DNA of 64,000 nucleotides from Paraspadella gotoi. Taxonomy: Eukaryota > Chaetognatha. Positions 28,093 through 39,808 of this stretch are shown piece after piece. Made by a program: the position numbers and the translations under genes. The stretch lies in NCBI GenBank assembly GCA_051294375.1, contig CM119269.1, forward strand, positions 7,871,225 to 7,935,224. Direction: 5' to 3'. How positions within the stretch are numbered: the first letter of the stretch is position 1; the number at the start of each line of letters is the position of its first letter. The notes beneath the pieces were generated by a model, which searched no databases, was not told where the DNA came from, and saw nothing but the letters and a program-made list of their open reading frames with translations.

Positions 28093-31000
28093 TCACGGTA
28101 AATAAAAATAGGGAGAGGGGCGGTGGAGAAGCGGATGCTGACCGGCTTGCGGCACGAACTCCGAGATAGAAGGATCGAAGGAGATGCCGGGCTTGTCCGG
28201 CGGCGCCGGCGAGTCCGGCTCCGACCCGCCGACGTTGGGGTCCACGATGGGAATCGCTTTCAGCGGCAACTTGGCGCTGAGGGCGTTGACTCTCGCCGAC
28301 GGCGACGCCATCATCGGCGCGGAGCTTCGAGGGAGGAAGAAGAAAAGAGTCCGATAAGTCAAAATCGGGTCGACGAGATTAAAGAGAGCCAATCCACGTA
28401 TTCGATCCTTACCCCTGCAACAGACTGGCGTCTTGGTTCATGGTTGCGTGGTAGATGTTGTTTTGTGTCGAAGGATTGCTATAGTAGGTGGTTCCCCCAT
28501 GGACCACTTCCGAGGAACTTCCAGCAGAGTGAGCGATGTAGTTAGTGGCTGCCAAAATTGATGTAAAATTGATAATTAGCCGTAAGTTCCTTATGATCCA
28601 AGTCCCGTTAACGAAACCTTACCCGATTCTGCTACGGGTTCCATCGCCGGAATCTCTATCGGCGCCGGCGGCATAATTGCCACCGGCGCTTGCGACTGAG
28701 GCACCGAAGGAGGGTTGGTGCCGGCCGCGGCGAAGGCCATCATATAGGCAGCTGCCGCCGCAGCCATCGATCCAGGATCAGATGGAATGGGAGCCGGTTG
28801 CGGTGGCGGAGGTGGCGGTGCGGGATTGGAAGGGTAGAGGATTGGATCTGAGATTTTAAAAATAAAGGAATCACTGATGAGCAGTCATTCGTATTTAAAT
28901 TAAATTGAAGATCTTTCTTTCACCTATGGGGTTGCTCTGCGCCATAGCGGCGGCAACGGCGGCGTTCTGGGCGTGAGCAGCGACGGCGGCGTTTTGAGCC
29001 GCGACTGCGGCATTCTGAGCGGCATGGAGATCGGTCGTGGCGTGGTACGCCGGGGCCGAAGCAACCAAAGATCCCGGAGCGCCGCCTACGAATAAGAGGA
29101 GGCGGGATGAAGCTTTCATTATATGGTCTTTTCGTCACTGACCACGACAGGATGGCGACGACGATAACAACAGCAACGATTAATGGATTGATTAATTGAT
29201 TGCCGCTTGCATTTACATTATATAAAAAAAATCAATTAGTGAAACAGGTTTCTCGTTTTATCCATTCAAACTAATTTCCACTTGGACGATTTCATCAAAA
29301 CTTAATATCCAGCTAAATCACACTTTCCTATCCACACACAACATTTCAATTTAATCCATCCATTGTGGACGCAACAAGTTTCAGAGTAAGAATAATTGTA
29401 TTCTTCAACAAGGTGATAAACAACAAAAGTCGAAATGCTTAGATGTTAAGTCAATTACAATGGTATTTACCAGGTCAACGTTTGACCATAAATAATTGAG
29501 GGAAAACGATCGAGGGTAGATTTGGTAAAGTCAAATGGTTTGACCAAGGTTGCGTGTTGTAGTTGTTCGTCCACACCATCCAATAAATATTGATTAGAAT
29601 AAAGACTAAGGTTAAAGGCAGAATCGAAGGCCGGGAGATGACGCGAGTCTACAGTTCCTCTTCTCTCTCCTTTCTTCCTCCCTCCTCATCCTCCTCACGG
29701 GGATTCGGAGTCGCGTTCAAGTTTAGGTTCAGTCCATCTTTTCCTCTCTCCGTCTCTTTCTCTCCCCTTTTTTGGACCCTTACATACCATTTTTTGATAT
29801 GAAGTGCAGACCTAAGTGCCAAATACATTTATTCTCCTCCCATTCCTTTCCGTTTTTGTTAGACATGAGACTCAGTTAGGCCCAGAGCCCTTCAGTTAGA
29901 GTAGCGCCCAATGTGGGACAAGAAAATGACTAACTCACCAGTATAAAAGGCGGAGGGCGTTGGTGCGACGGCCAGTGAAACGGAGGTGGAAACTGAAAAT
30001 TAAATTTAAAAAAAAAGTGTTTTCTGAAAATTTTTTCATCACCTCAAGTCGAGGGCATTCTAACCGGGATACAAAGACGGTGGCGCGGCCGGAATGAGGT
30101 TCGGCGCCGCCGGTAAAGTCGGAGTCGTGGTCGGGAAAGAGGGCGGCGCTGACAAGGCGGGAATGGCGGCGGCGCTAACCGAAGGATGAATGGACGGCGC
30201 CACGACGAACTGAGATTTGGGAGCGAAGGCGGCGCCCACGCTGGGTGACATCATTTCGCTCGGGGGCGGCGGCGCCACCATGGTGACGACCGGACGAAGG
30301 GTTGGCGCCAAAGTCGTCGACGGCACCGACTGCCCCAAAGGCGACAACTTGGCAGCCGCGGCCGCTGCGGAGCCGCTGACGGTATGTAGCGGCGGGGGCG
30401 GTGGCGGCGGCGTGGAATCTTTCGCGTCCTCCGCTCGATCGCGCTGGACGCGTTGCGAAGAATATCTTAGTGAAGAGAAAGAGAAACTTTGTCGATCATG
30501 TCAACGTAAACTTGAATAAGTATGTAAACTTAACTAGGGAAACTGGATCCTAACCTCTTGTTGAGCGCGGCTTTTGCTGCATCCTCGTTGGCGCTGTTTC
30601 CTGTCTTCGGCGGTGGGCCCTGAGCGAATCGCCCGGATCCCGGTTGTTGGGCGTGGCGGCTCGTCGCCGCCGATCCTCCACGCCCTCCTCCGATCGCCTC
30701 AGACTGAGAAAGAAGAGAAATTAGTGAGAAGACGTGAGCGTCGATCGTCATCACATTTACCAATCGATATACCGTCTGTCCGTGAGCTCCTCGCAGTGGC
30801 CGTCCGGTGATGTTCCCTCCCGTGGCGCCCCCCGAGTGCTGTGGCCAAAGGGGGGCGGCGCCCGCGGGAACGTCCGCCGACGACGACATGCTGAGATTTT
30901 GAAGGCGCCGCTGGACGTCCGAGCGACTGTCGCCGTCTGTAAGTTGGGGAGGGAGGGAATCTTGTTAAAACAATTCATTTTAACATTCGTGGAAATTAGA

Positions 31001-34000
31001 AAATTGACATACTTGAAGCGGCTTCGCCGATTCCCGACGCGGAGCCCCTGGCTCTTCCGGTTCCCGCAGTTTGGCCACGCCCACTTCGACGCTGCATCGA
31101 GTATCCTTCGTTGGAGAATTAAATCATGAATTGAAAAAAAAATTAAAATAAAATTATTCACTAGATCGACGAATCTCGAGAAACCAATAAGAATAACACT
31201 GTTCAGTGAATAGTGTTGATTGTTCACTATCTCGTACTCGAAGTGACGTTTTTTCTTGGTGGATCTTAAAACGAATTCTTTCGCCCCCTAACATCTTTGT
31301 ATTTATGTAGGACAAACACATTTATACTGATACATGGCATATTTTGTTATTAACTTTTGTAATTTCCGTAAACCTTGTCTCATAAAAATTTGCCACAGTA
31401 TAATGAAATACCAGGCCGCTAATGGAGCCCACCTTTGCTGAGCCCTGCCTCTCCCTCTTCCTGCTGCTGCTGATGCATCGGATTTCCAGGTCGGCCGCCG
31501 GCAGAATTGTTCCGAACGCCGCCGCCTTCGCCGCTGTTTTTGAGGGAAGCGGCGCCGGCGGGTCGCGGAGGCGGCGGCGCGGCGTCGCCGTCCAACGAGT
31601 TCGACGAAACGTTGCACTGGTCGGCGGATGCGTCGGCGGCGGCGGGAGGAGGCGTGGTGTCGGGAGAAATGGCGCCCCGAGGGGGCGAAGCGGCGTCGCG
31701 AGACATTAGCGGAATCACGGACGCCGGTCCCGGGGTGGCGTGACTCTTCAAAGGCGGATACTTGAAAAAAAGGGAAGAAAAAAAATTTTAGATGAACTTT
31801 TATTAAATTTTAATTTTATTTAAGAATTAATAGAAGAGACAAAAAAGTTTTTTTTTTTATAAAAAATATAGGGAGGAAAACAATTTTTAACGAATTTTTA
31901 GGACATTTTTTTCGGACATGTTTCGACTCTACAGTTAGAGTCTTCATCAGCATTGTGACAATCAATAATTTTTCTCTTTTAACATTAAGTTAGAGAGAGA
32001 GAGAGAGAAAGGGAGAGTTTCCAACAAAGAATTGAGAAAGGGATAGTGGTCAGATGTGAGGACAGGTGAAGGCAAAGACAGGGAAGAAGAAAGTCAGTTG
32101 AAATTTGAAATTGAGGGAATGAGAGAGAGAGAGAGAAAGAGAGGAAAAAAAATGTCCTAAAAATTCGTTGAAACAAAACAAATAAATTGTTTTCCTCCCT
32201 AAATTCGAAACACAACGAAATCGAAAGTCTATTCACAATAAAAAATATAAAAGAATTAAGAAAATAAAAAATATATCGCCATCAGTTTTACCAATAAAAA
32301 TCCTTTTTATCACCTGAAGCAGCGCTTTCGCTTGATTATCAGTTTGCGACGTTTCCGGTGTTTTTTGAGGAGAGAGACGCCGAGCTTGCGGCGTCTCCCT
32401 CGAGTCGGAGGACCGTCTGCCCTGCTCCTGCGTTGCCTGATGCGGCGTCTGATGCCCCGCACCGGATCCGTGGAACCTCGTTAAATGCTCTCCCATGCCG
32501 GGATGGGTGGACGACTCCGCCCGCCGCTCCGGAAGCTGCAAAAAGAACGGAGGAGTCGTGAAAGGAGAAAAAGAAACAGTTAAGTCAAAAGGGTATTTAT
32601 TTATAACTAATTGGCTATACTCTATATTCGTCCACTGTTACCTCTATCTCTCTTTCACTTTACCAGTGAAAAAATAATAAAAACCTGCTGTGGGGCGTTT
32701 CTATAGTTTCCTACTGGGGCGCGGCCGTTGTTGGCGATATTGGAGTTTCTGCCGCCGCCACCGCCGCCTCCACCGCCCGCTGCACCACGCTCTCGCCTCC
32801 CTCCAGAGTTCAAGTCACGAGAATTTCTCGGATTCGAGGAGGTCGTCTGATAATCGGAAACGTTTCGTCCGACGGAGGCTTGGGGGGCGTAGTCTCCAAA
32901 CTTCTGCGGCCGGTTCCGTCGATTTCCGCGACCGCGACCCACGCCTTCGATTTTCGTGGCGCTGCGTAGGCGAGGGTAGGGGGAAGAAATAAATGAACAA
33001 GAGGCAAAAATGAACGAATGAATGAATGAGAATTGAAAAAGTACCAGGTGACCATTTGAAATCGCTATAAAAAATTCACCATACGAAAGCGAGTAGAGAT
33101 TTTAACATTTTGAAAAAAAGATTTTATTAGAAAAGTTTGAAATTGAATTCAACAACGAGATTTTTATTTCAGTGGAGAAACGGACATGTTTCGTCTTAAT
33201 ACAAGCCTTTATCAGCGTTAACAGTTGATTTATAAAATTTTTAAAGACAAGACACTCATTTTTTATGTATAAATTTCTTGATAATTGATTTTGTTTTGAA
33301 TTCGTAAAAGTAATATACTTTGCTATCAACTATTTTTAAAACTAGGGTAGTCATAATTCTATACCTTATAACTGACTGAACCTCAAAGATATTTTTTTAC
33401 ACTCAAGAGTAAAGAATCGGAAAATATATCATAGTATGTATGTCTTGTCTTTAAGAATCTCTTTTCAAAATGTTAAAATCTCTTCATGTTTTCCTTTGGT
33501 GATTTTTTTTCTAGCGGCGGGTTTCAAATGGTTACGTGGTAATCCAAACAACTTAAAAACAATACTGCTCGTTAACGATTCTTTAATGTCCCCCCCCATC
33601 AAGTATGACGCCGTCCAATAAGGCGCAATTTGAACTGGCTATAAGGGGACAGTTTCAACTGCGCCCTCTTCTGTATCACGAAACTGTCTTTTTCCCTCTT
33701 TTTGGGGAATCCACTACCACTATTTTACGGGGATTACTGTTTGAAGCTTCTGCCTTATCTACGGCGGGGAATCCCGCCACTATTTTTGATGGGATTGAAG
33801 ACCCTGTCCCCGCCGTGAATCATCATCATGGAGTCCTTGTTATAAAAATATTTTAACTAAAAACATACAAAACCTTAACAATCCTAATTAAAATAAATAA
33901 TTATTTGATTTAGATTCATTCCTAACCCTCGATTTATAATTCTCTCTCTCCTGTACTAACCCTCTCTTTTTATTTTTTCTATCTTCCATCTCTCTTCTCC

Positions 34001-34400
34001 TCTCTCACTTTCTTTCTCTCTCTTTTGTCTACCTCTTTCTCTATTTTTTTTTTATATACATATATATATATAGTATATACTATATCCTCTCTCTCTCTCT
34101 GTCTGTCTCTCTCTTTTTTGATCCAAATGAATTATAATTTTTGAATGAAATTGGTAACAACCAATATAAAAAAATACAAAAAAAGAATGTTACTTAGCAT
34201 CTTTGTATTTGAATTGAGAAAAAGTTTGAATTATAGCAAACAACGATTTATTTTGAACATTTGTTGTTGTTGTTGTTTTTGATTTTAATTCAAGTCTTCA
34301 TAGCACTCCTTCCATCGAAGCTGTATATCCAGCTCAATAACACACTTTCTACACATACAATATACTATATTTGTCTCCTTTCTTTCTTTTTAATTATCTT

Positions 34401-34431
<31 letters not shown>

Positions 34432-36862
34432 CCTATATTTTTTCTTTTTCTTTTTTTCTTACTTTTTCTGTCATTAATATTCTGTAGTATTTAAAAATAT
34501 ATTAAAGAAAGCAAAGAAAAATTCAAATCTGTGACCCTCATTTTTATCGTTATTGAGATACCTTGAAGCCCAAAAAAACAAAGAACGTTTGAGAGAGAGA
34601 GATAGAGAGATAGATAGAGAGAGAGAGAGGGAGAGAGGGAGAGAGAGAGAGTGGGCCATTTCTCGTCCCCGTCATGAATTTGGGCGGGGATTTGCCGGGA
34701 ATGAAATCCCCGGCGAAGACCGCCGCAGGGCGTAGTTGCGGTGAACTTATAGTTCTCTTCCCCGAAACTGCGCGAAGTTTAACAGTTTAAACTGCGAGGA
34801 TATGGCCCGCGTAATATCTCCCCCCCATTCCGGGCAATTGTATCTTCATCTCTTCAACCACTACCCCCATCTTCCTAAGTCGTCATTTTTATCCTTACCG
34901 GACTTGGACGATGGGCGGCGGCGAGTCCCTGGTACGAGGGTCGTATCCATAATACGCGATTAATTCCTGTCGGCTTTTCGGCGCCTGGTCGTCTTCGTTA
35001 TACATATCATGATACCACCGACCCGTAGTTCCAGGTTTACCCCCCGCGAGCCCGCGGCCCCCGCGAAGATCCGCGTTCATTTCCGGCTGAGCGGCGCCGC
35101 GCGGGGCGGCGGCGCTTTGCCGGGAAAGAACCACGCCGCCTTTCGTCGAGGGGCGTGAGTCCAAAGGGGCGACGGAGCGGACGCCCTGGAGAGGAGAGGT
35201 GGGCGCCGCTGGTTGGGAGAGGCCGTCCTCGTCGTCCTAATGAGAGGGGAGGGGAGAAGACGGGGGAAGAGTGAGATCGCGAGATTAAAAACGAAAAAAA
35301 TCTAATTCGTATCTGACCTGGCGATCGTCGTGCTCGTAAAAGTTTCCCCTCCTGGGGATGAAGGCGGGATTCCTTCGGTCCTCGTCGTCGTCGAGATCTT
35401 TGCCGCTCAAGGGAGAAGCGACGCCGCGATGAGGTTCCATCGACTCGTCTTGCGTAAAAGGATTATTATTTCAATACAATACGTATTATTTATTATCAAT
35501 AAATCTATATCACTCACTGTCTGGATGTTCCATTCCGTCACCCCGCTCTCGTTTGGCCGCCGGATCGGGGACCGGTGACGTCATCAGCGGCACAGGGTTT
35601 TTCGTCTCAAGAAGAGGAGGCTTCTCTTCGATCCTGAAACGAGTACCATAATTATTAATTGATAAATGTAATTTACGTTCATGGAAAAAAAGTAAATTGT
35701 CGAAGAAAAAAATTTTATTGCGACCTTCCATAATCCAACTTGCATTAATTCTACCTGCTCGGCATGTTGTGCTGCAAATTAGCGGCGAGCGGAGTTCGCA
35801 TTCCGATGGCGGAAGGGGCGTTGCCGAGCTCGGGCTGCGGCGCAAACGTCGAAGCCAAGGGAGCATTCTCAGACTCGACGTTGACGTTATCGCGGGCGTC
35901 GACGTTTGGAGCGTCGTCGTCGCTGTCGTCTTCGGTCTCGTCGTCGTCGGATTCTGAGATGGGTTGTGAATTGTGAAAAAAATTAAAAAGGAAAGGTGAG
36001 TGAAGGAAAAAATCTAGGATCGAAATGGTCGACTTTGTAGACGGGCAAGTGTTACAAGGTAAATTTGTGAAGTTTTCAGATTTCCTTTAATATCATTTGC
36101 ATATTGTTGTTTTATTATGTATTGACAATTTTCTATTCTATCTATGAAGAGATATTATAAGATCCTCTCTCACCGGATTCGTCGTCGTGAGTGTCCTCGT
36201 TGGCGCTCTCGAATTCTTCTGAATCTTCACCTTTTCCGCCCGACGACGGAGAACCTTCTGGACACAATCGAGATTAGCGAAACAATCGAGATTAGCGAAA
36301 CAATCGAGATTAGCGAAACGACTCGATTGCACAAAAATATTTCAATCATTTTACAAATCCTTCATAATTTTGAGAAACGCGCAATTTTTTAAAATCAACC
36401 CTTTTTAAGTTTATCACAGCACTATGGCGATCAGAGTGAAAAACTAATCGAAGTTTAATCGAACTCTCATTAATGTAACACGGCTGAACCAACTCGACTC
36501 GCCTATATTGCGAGGCAAACATCTTTACCGGGTCGGAGAATCGGCGCAGCCCGCAAATCCGCCGAGGCTGAAGGCGTGGAGGGCGGCATGTCGGTTGAAA
36601 CCAGAGAGGCTGCGGCGCTGTCTGGCACGCCCGCTTCCGATTCGAACACCAACTGAACCAAATTAATAAAAACAGAATTGATAAAATAAAGAATTTATTA
36701 TTATTATAGTTGATTTGAATAAATAATAACCTGGTAATAGTCGCGGCCGGCGGCGCGCGGGATCGGCTGGCCATCCCCGTCATCGTCGCCAACTCCCTCG
36801 TCCTCGCTCTCGACGACAGAGTCGTTGGAGTTCTGCCTCCGGCGTCGTCGTCGGTCCGACAT
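28093..36862 (-). CDS. CASC3: CASC3/MLN51/Barentsz, exon junction complex core protein
   Basis: CASC3 clamps eIF4A3 on spliced mRNA in the exon junction complex and acts in mRNA localisation, translation and decay. It starts at ATG 36,862 ([13 protein letters not shown]), followed by acidic exons (DTHDDES, SDDDETEDDSDDD). The SELOR domain is split. The first half is DLDDDEDRRNPAFIPRRG then NFYEHD (about 35,325-35,450). The second half is GRWYHDMYNEDDQAPKSRQE then LIAYYGYDPR (about 34,895-35,030). The Trp and the EHD motif needed for eIF4A3 binding are kept. Between the halves sit about 70 residues, against about 25 in vertebrates. The rest is Gly-, Pro-, Ala- and Gln-rich in about ten exons. 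Near the end VVHGGTTYYSNPSTQ matches the conserved C-terminal CASC3 motif. Stop TGA is at 28,093-28,095. One intron (about 32,950-34,890) is filled with repeats. Confidence 0.92.
31869..32203 (-). mobile_element. Short element with inverted ends and an internal hammerhead motif
   Basis: The ends (31,869-31,911 and about 32,150-32,203) are inverted copies sharing tagggaggaaaacaattt and aacgaatttttaggacattt. The interior is short and GA-rich with no coding capacity. A hammerhead-like core lies just inside the left end. It sits in a CASC3 intron. Hammerhead motifs in short non-coding elements are known from Penelope-like elements and retrozymes. The assignment here is an inference. Confidence 0.6.
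31913..31950 (-). ncRNA. Hammerhead ribozyme-like motif (copy 1)
   Basis: On the minus strand the order is CTGATGA, a perfect 5-bp stem II (GACTC/GAGTC with an 8-nt loop), GAAAC, a minimal stem III with loop AT, then GTC. All core positions of a type I hammerhead are present: CUGAUGA, GAAA, and the GUC cleavage triplet. Stem III has only two base pairs, as reported for Penelope-type hammerheads that are thought to work as dimers. Stem I beyond the first pairs is weak. Confidence 0.65.
33090..33485 (-). mobile_element. Second short element with inverted ends and a hammerhead-like motif
   Basis: Inverted terminal segments sharing gagattttaacattttgaaaa lie at about 33,090-33,115 and 33,462-33,485. 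A second, inner inverted pair (aagacaagacactc and gtcttgtctttaag) lies near 33,243 and 33,441. The layout parallels 31,869-32,203 and includes a minus-strand hammerhead-like core. It sits in the long CASC3 intron. Confidence 0.55.
33174..33222 (-). ncRNA. Hammerhead ribozyme-like motif (copy 2, degenerate)
   Basis: The minus strand reads CTGATAA (canonical CTGATGA with one change), a partly paired stem II, GAAAC, loop AT, GTC. A four-pair stem I (AACG/CGTT) encloses it. The invariant G of the CUGAUGA box is lost, so activity is unlikely, but the architecture matches copy 1. Confidence 0.5.
33600..33850. repeat. GC-richer island in a CASC3 intron
   Basis: A segment with higher GC than the surrounding intron, including ggcggggaatcccgcc and gtccccgccgtgaat. 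A related word (gtccccgtcatgaat) recurs at 34,665-34,860, so both may be pieces of an uncharacterised dispersed repeat. The 83-codon open frame here resembles no family I know. Confidence 0.35.
36264..36320. repeat. 18-bp unit in three tandem copies
   Basis: Three perfect copies of aatcgagattagcgaaac lie in a CASC3 intron close to the exon encoding the DTHDDES acidic stretch. Confidence 0.9.
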
Positions 36863-37385
36863 CACCGTTAGGACCAAGGGAGAAAATGCGCAATTAGTTT
36901 CTATCTCTCTCTCTCTCTCTCTCTCTCCCTCTTCGATATCGTCTCTATCTCTCTCTCAACGGATATTTTGTTTTTAAAGCCAATGCATTTTCCTGGTCAC
37001 GAATTTTTCTTTCCTTTAGGCAACAATAAAACAAAACAACACGAAGAATTGAAAATGAGAGTAAGAAATTTGACTCCTACATACCATTAGGTAAGCATAC
37101 TAAGCAATCAGAACTAGATTGAGATCAACTGGAGCACACCATATAATATTCTACAAATAACAACTAATCCATAACTATTAATAATGACTTCATTAGAAAA
37201 ATTAGGTTATTTGCTCGAAACAGAAATGCAACATTTTAAAAATGACAAGAAATACTAAAAATAGAAATCTCCAAACAACAAACATCAAGCGCAAAACTTT
37301 TTCGGCGCGAAATTGTTCATCCCTCCCTTTGCTTATATCACAGAAGACGCTTCCATTCACAAAGTCTCGAGTGCGATGTTTCTAT

Positions 37386-38683
37386 TCACAAAGGGGACTC
37401 TTCGACCACATCGAGCCCCTCGTTATGTTTCCCTTTCGTCGGCGTCGGGCCTCTCACAAGCAGACGCGGCGCCGTCAGCGATATTAAAACGGCGCCCAAC
37501 GGTGCCGTGATGAGAATGGCGAGGACGGCGATCGTAAGAACCTGGCGTCCGCGATCGATGTTGGCCTGCAATTCGTCGACGACGCTGGCGGTAGTGGCGT
37601 TGAGGTCAGAAGAAGTGGCGTTAAATATATCGGTGGTGTTCGTGGCGACGCTGGCGGCGGTAGGGACGCCCGCTTCGTTCTTTCGTGCTACAGCTTGGTC
37701 GTAAGCAGTGGCGCCGATGGCGGCCTGAACCGTCGCTTTAGGCAGCCACGCGAAGGGGACGAAGATTTTCTCCCTTAAATTTAAACCTAAAAAAAAAAAA
37801 AATTAGTAATAGTTCACACCAATGAAATGCGGGATTGTAAAAGATTGCCATAATACTCCAAAACATTTTTTGCTCACCAGATCGCAAGACGGCCACCATC
37901 GATGCCACCATTCGACAGGCGAGGCTAATCGCCAGGCAACCGATTCCCAGGCCGACAGTTTTTCCCTCCAAATCAAGAGCGCGGATTTCGGCGCCGATCA
38001 GGCCAAACAACAAAGGTTGAGCCAACAGGCGCCAGATTAAACCTTAATTTTCAGATAGAAAGGATGAAATAGAATTGTTTCATCAGTAACCAGTAATACA
38101 AATTAAATGCAAATACCAAAGACGATGTTGACTGGGTTGGCGTCGTCGTCTTTCCACCCTTGACGTCGCCACCCCAGATTGGCGACAAAGGCGGAAGTGA
38201 GAGCGCCCAGGGCGCCGGCGCCAGGGAACTCGGCTTCTTCAAAGACGAAGGCGGCGAACACGCCGAGGAGGAAGAGGAGAAAAAAGCGGGAAACGATGAG
38301 GGGGTTGGCGGAAAGGGAGGCGTGGTTCCTACGTCGGAGGAGAAAATGATAATTTATCCTTGATCTTTCCCTTCCCTTCCCTCACAACTCCACCCCTCGC
38401 ATCCCCTCCCCTCAGCTCACCAACTAGGCAAGTACCACGCTACGAGCCCGACGAGGATCCCATAACCGACTCCGACGGCAACCTCTATCGGCCCGCGGAG
38501 GATGACGAAGGCGAGGCTGTCGCCAGAATCGAAGGCAATGCCCAGCGCCACCGAGAAGCCCGTGATGGCAAGGACGTCATCTATCGACGCCGCCGCGATC
38601 ACCAAAGTCGGAATTCCCTTGTCCACGCCCAGGCGTTGCTCCTGAGAAAAAGAAGTTAGAGGAATTATTGTGTGTGTGTGTCT

Positions 38684-38748
<65 letters not shown>

Positions 38749-39530
38749 CACCCAATTCCAAGACTCACTTGACACCAAATCATCGAGGGCACGACGACGG
38801 CGGGTGAGACGGCGGCGAGGACGAATCCGAGGACGAATCCCCAAGCGACGGGGAGATCGAGAAGAAAATAGGTGACAAGGACGACGACGCACGTCTCGAC
38901 GAGGCAGGGGATGAATGCAAGGCGAACGACGGCGAAGGAGAGCCGCTTGAGGGCGGCCGGATCGAGTCCCATTCCAGCACGGACGAGGATTACCACGAGA
39001 GCCATCTTACGGAGGGAAGAAGACCAAGGCTGCGAAAATTGGAAGATTTCATTTACCCCTGAACGAAAGGAAGAGAAAAAGTGGGGAAAAATTCCAGTCG
39101 AAATAGAAGTTAAACTTTACTTTTTACGAATAGCTAACTCGCTTGCTCAATGCTCAGTTTGCTCACCCGGAATGTTTTTCACACAAAACCCGGCAATGAG
39201 CATGCCCAACAGCGGGGGTAGCTTAACCTTGCCGGCCATCCATCCAAGTCCGTGACTGACGACCAAGAGAAAGACGAGCGAATAGATTGTCTTCCAAGTC
39301 TCTTCGTTGCCGGGTCGGTTGCCAAGGAGACCCCAGACGGCGCCGACAAAGAGTAGTAAGAGAATGGCCGAAAAGAGGAGCCGCTCCACCGCGCCGTGAG
39401 GAGGGCAGAGAAAAATGTGACGGGCGCGTTGTTGCAAGGAGGGCGACGTTGGAAGAGGATTGCTCGAGGCCAGGCAGCACGCGCATCGCGGGGAAGGGTC
39501 GGGAGAGACCCGCGCCGATTTTTCCTGCAT
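37386..39530 (-). CDS. SLC9B2: Sodium/hydrogen exchanger NHA2-like (SLC9B2)
   Basis: A cation/proton antiporter of the CPA2/NHA branch that exchanges Na+ or Li+ for H+ across plasma or organelle membranes. The start is MQEKSAR at 39,530; the same frame is closed upstream by a stop near 39,637. The N-terminus holds a Cys-rich segment and CPPHG. Transmembrane signatures follow in order: KLPPLLGMLIAGF, WSSSLRKMALVVILVRAGMG, GFVLGFVLAAVSPAVVVPSM, GVDKGIPTLVIAAASIDD then VLAITGF (the Asp-Asp pair of the ion-binding site is intact), FPGAGALGALTSAFVANLGW, QPLLFGLIGAE and FAWLPKATVQAAIGATA. The end is ITAPLGAVLISLTAPRLL followed by a short acidic tail. At least six introns are seen. A (CT)n tract at about 38,690-38,745 sits in one of them. 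Only about 520 bp separate its stop from the CASC3 start. Confidence 0.92.
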
Positions 39531-39808
39531 CGCGTCGGCGTCGGGATCATGCCTCCCGGCGTCATTAACCGCGTCCGTCGCCGAGATTGGGAATTGAGAT
39601 CGTTTCGAAGAATCGTCGGAGATCCGTTGGTCGTTTTAAGCACCACGATGAAGGGACGCTTTTAAGGATAATATGTAGTGAGCGATGGCGATAACGAATA
39701 AATAAAAAAAATTAAATAATAAACATTGAAGTAATAAATAACAAATAAGAGATCTAAAAAATAAATAAAATTCACGAGTCGTTAAGAAATTTTCGCCGAC
39801 CGATCGCG

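Noticed and set aside
30734-31129. Plus-strand frames of 100-140 codons within CASC3 and GIGYF
   Set aside because: They are antisense shadows of GC-rich coding exons and end at the exon borders of the minus-strand genes.
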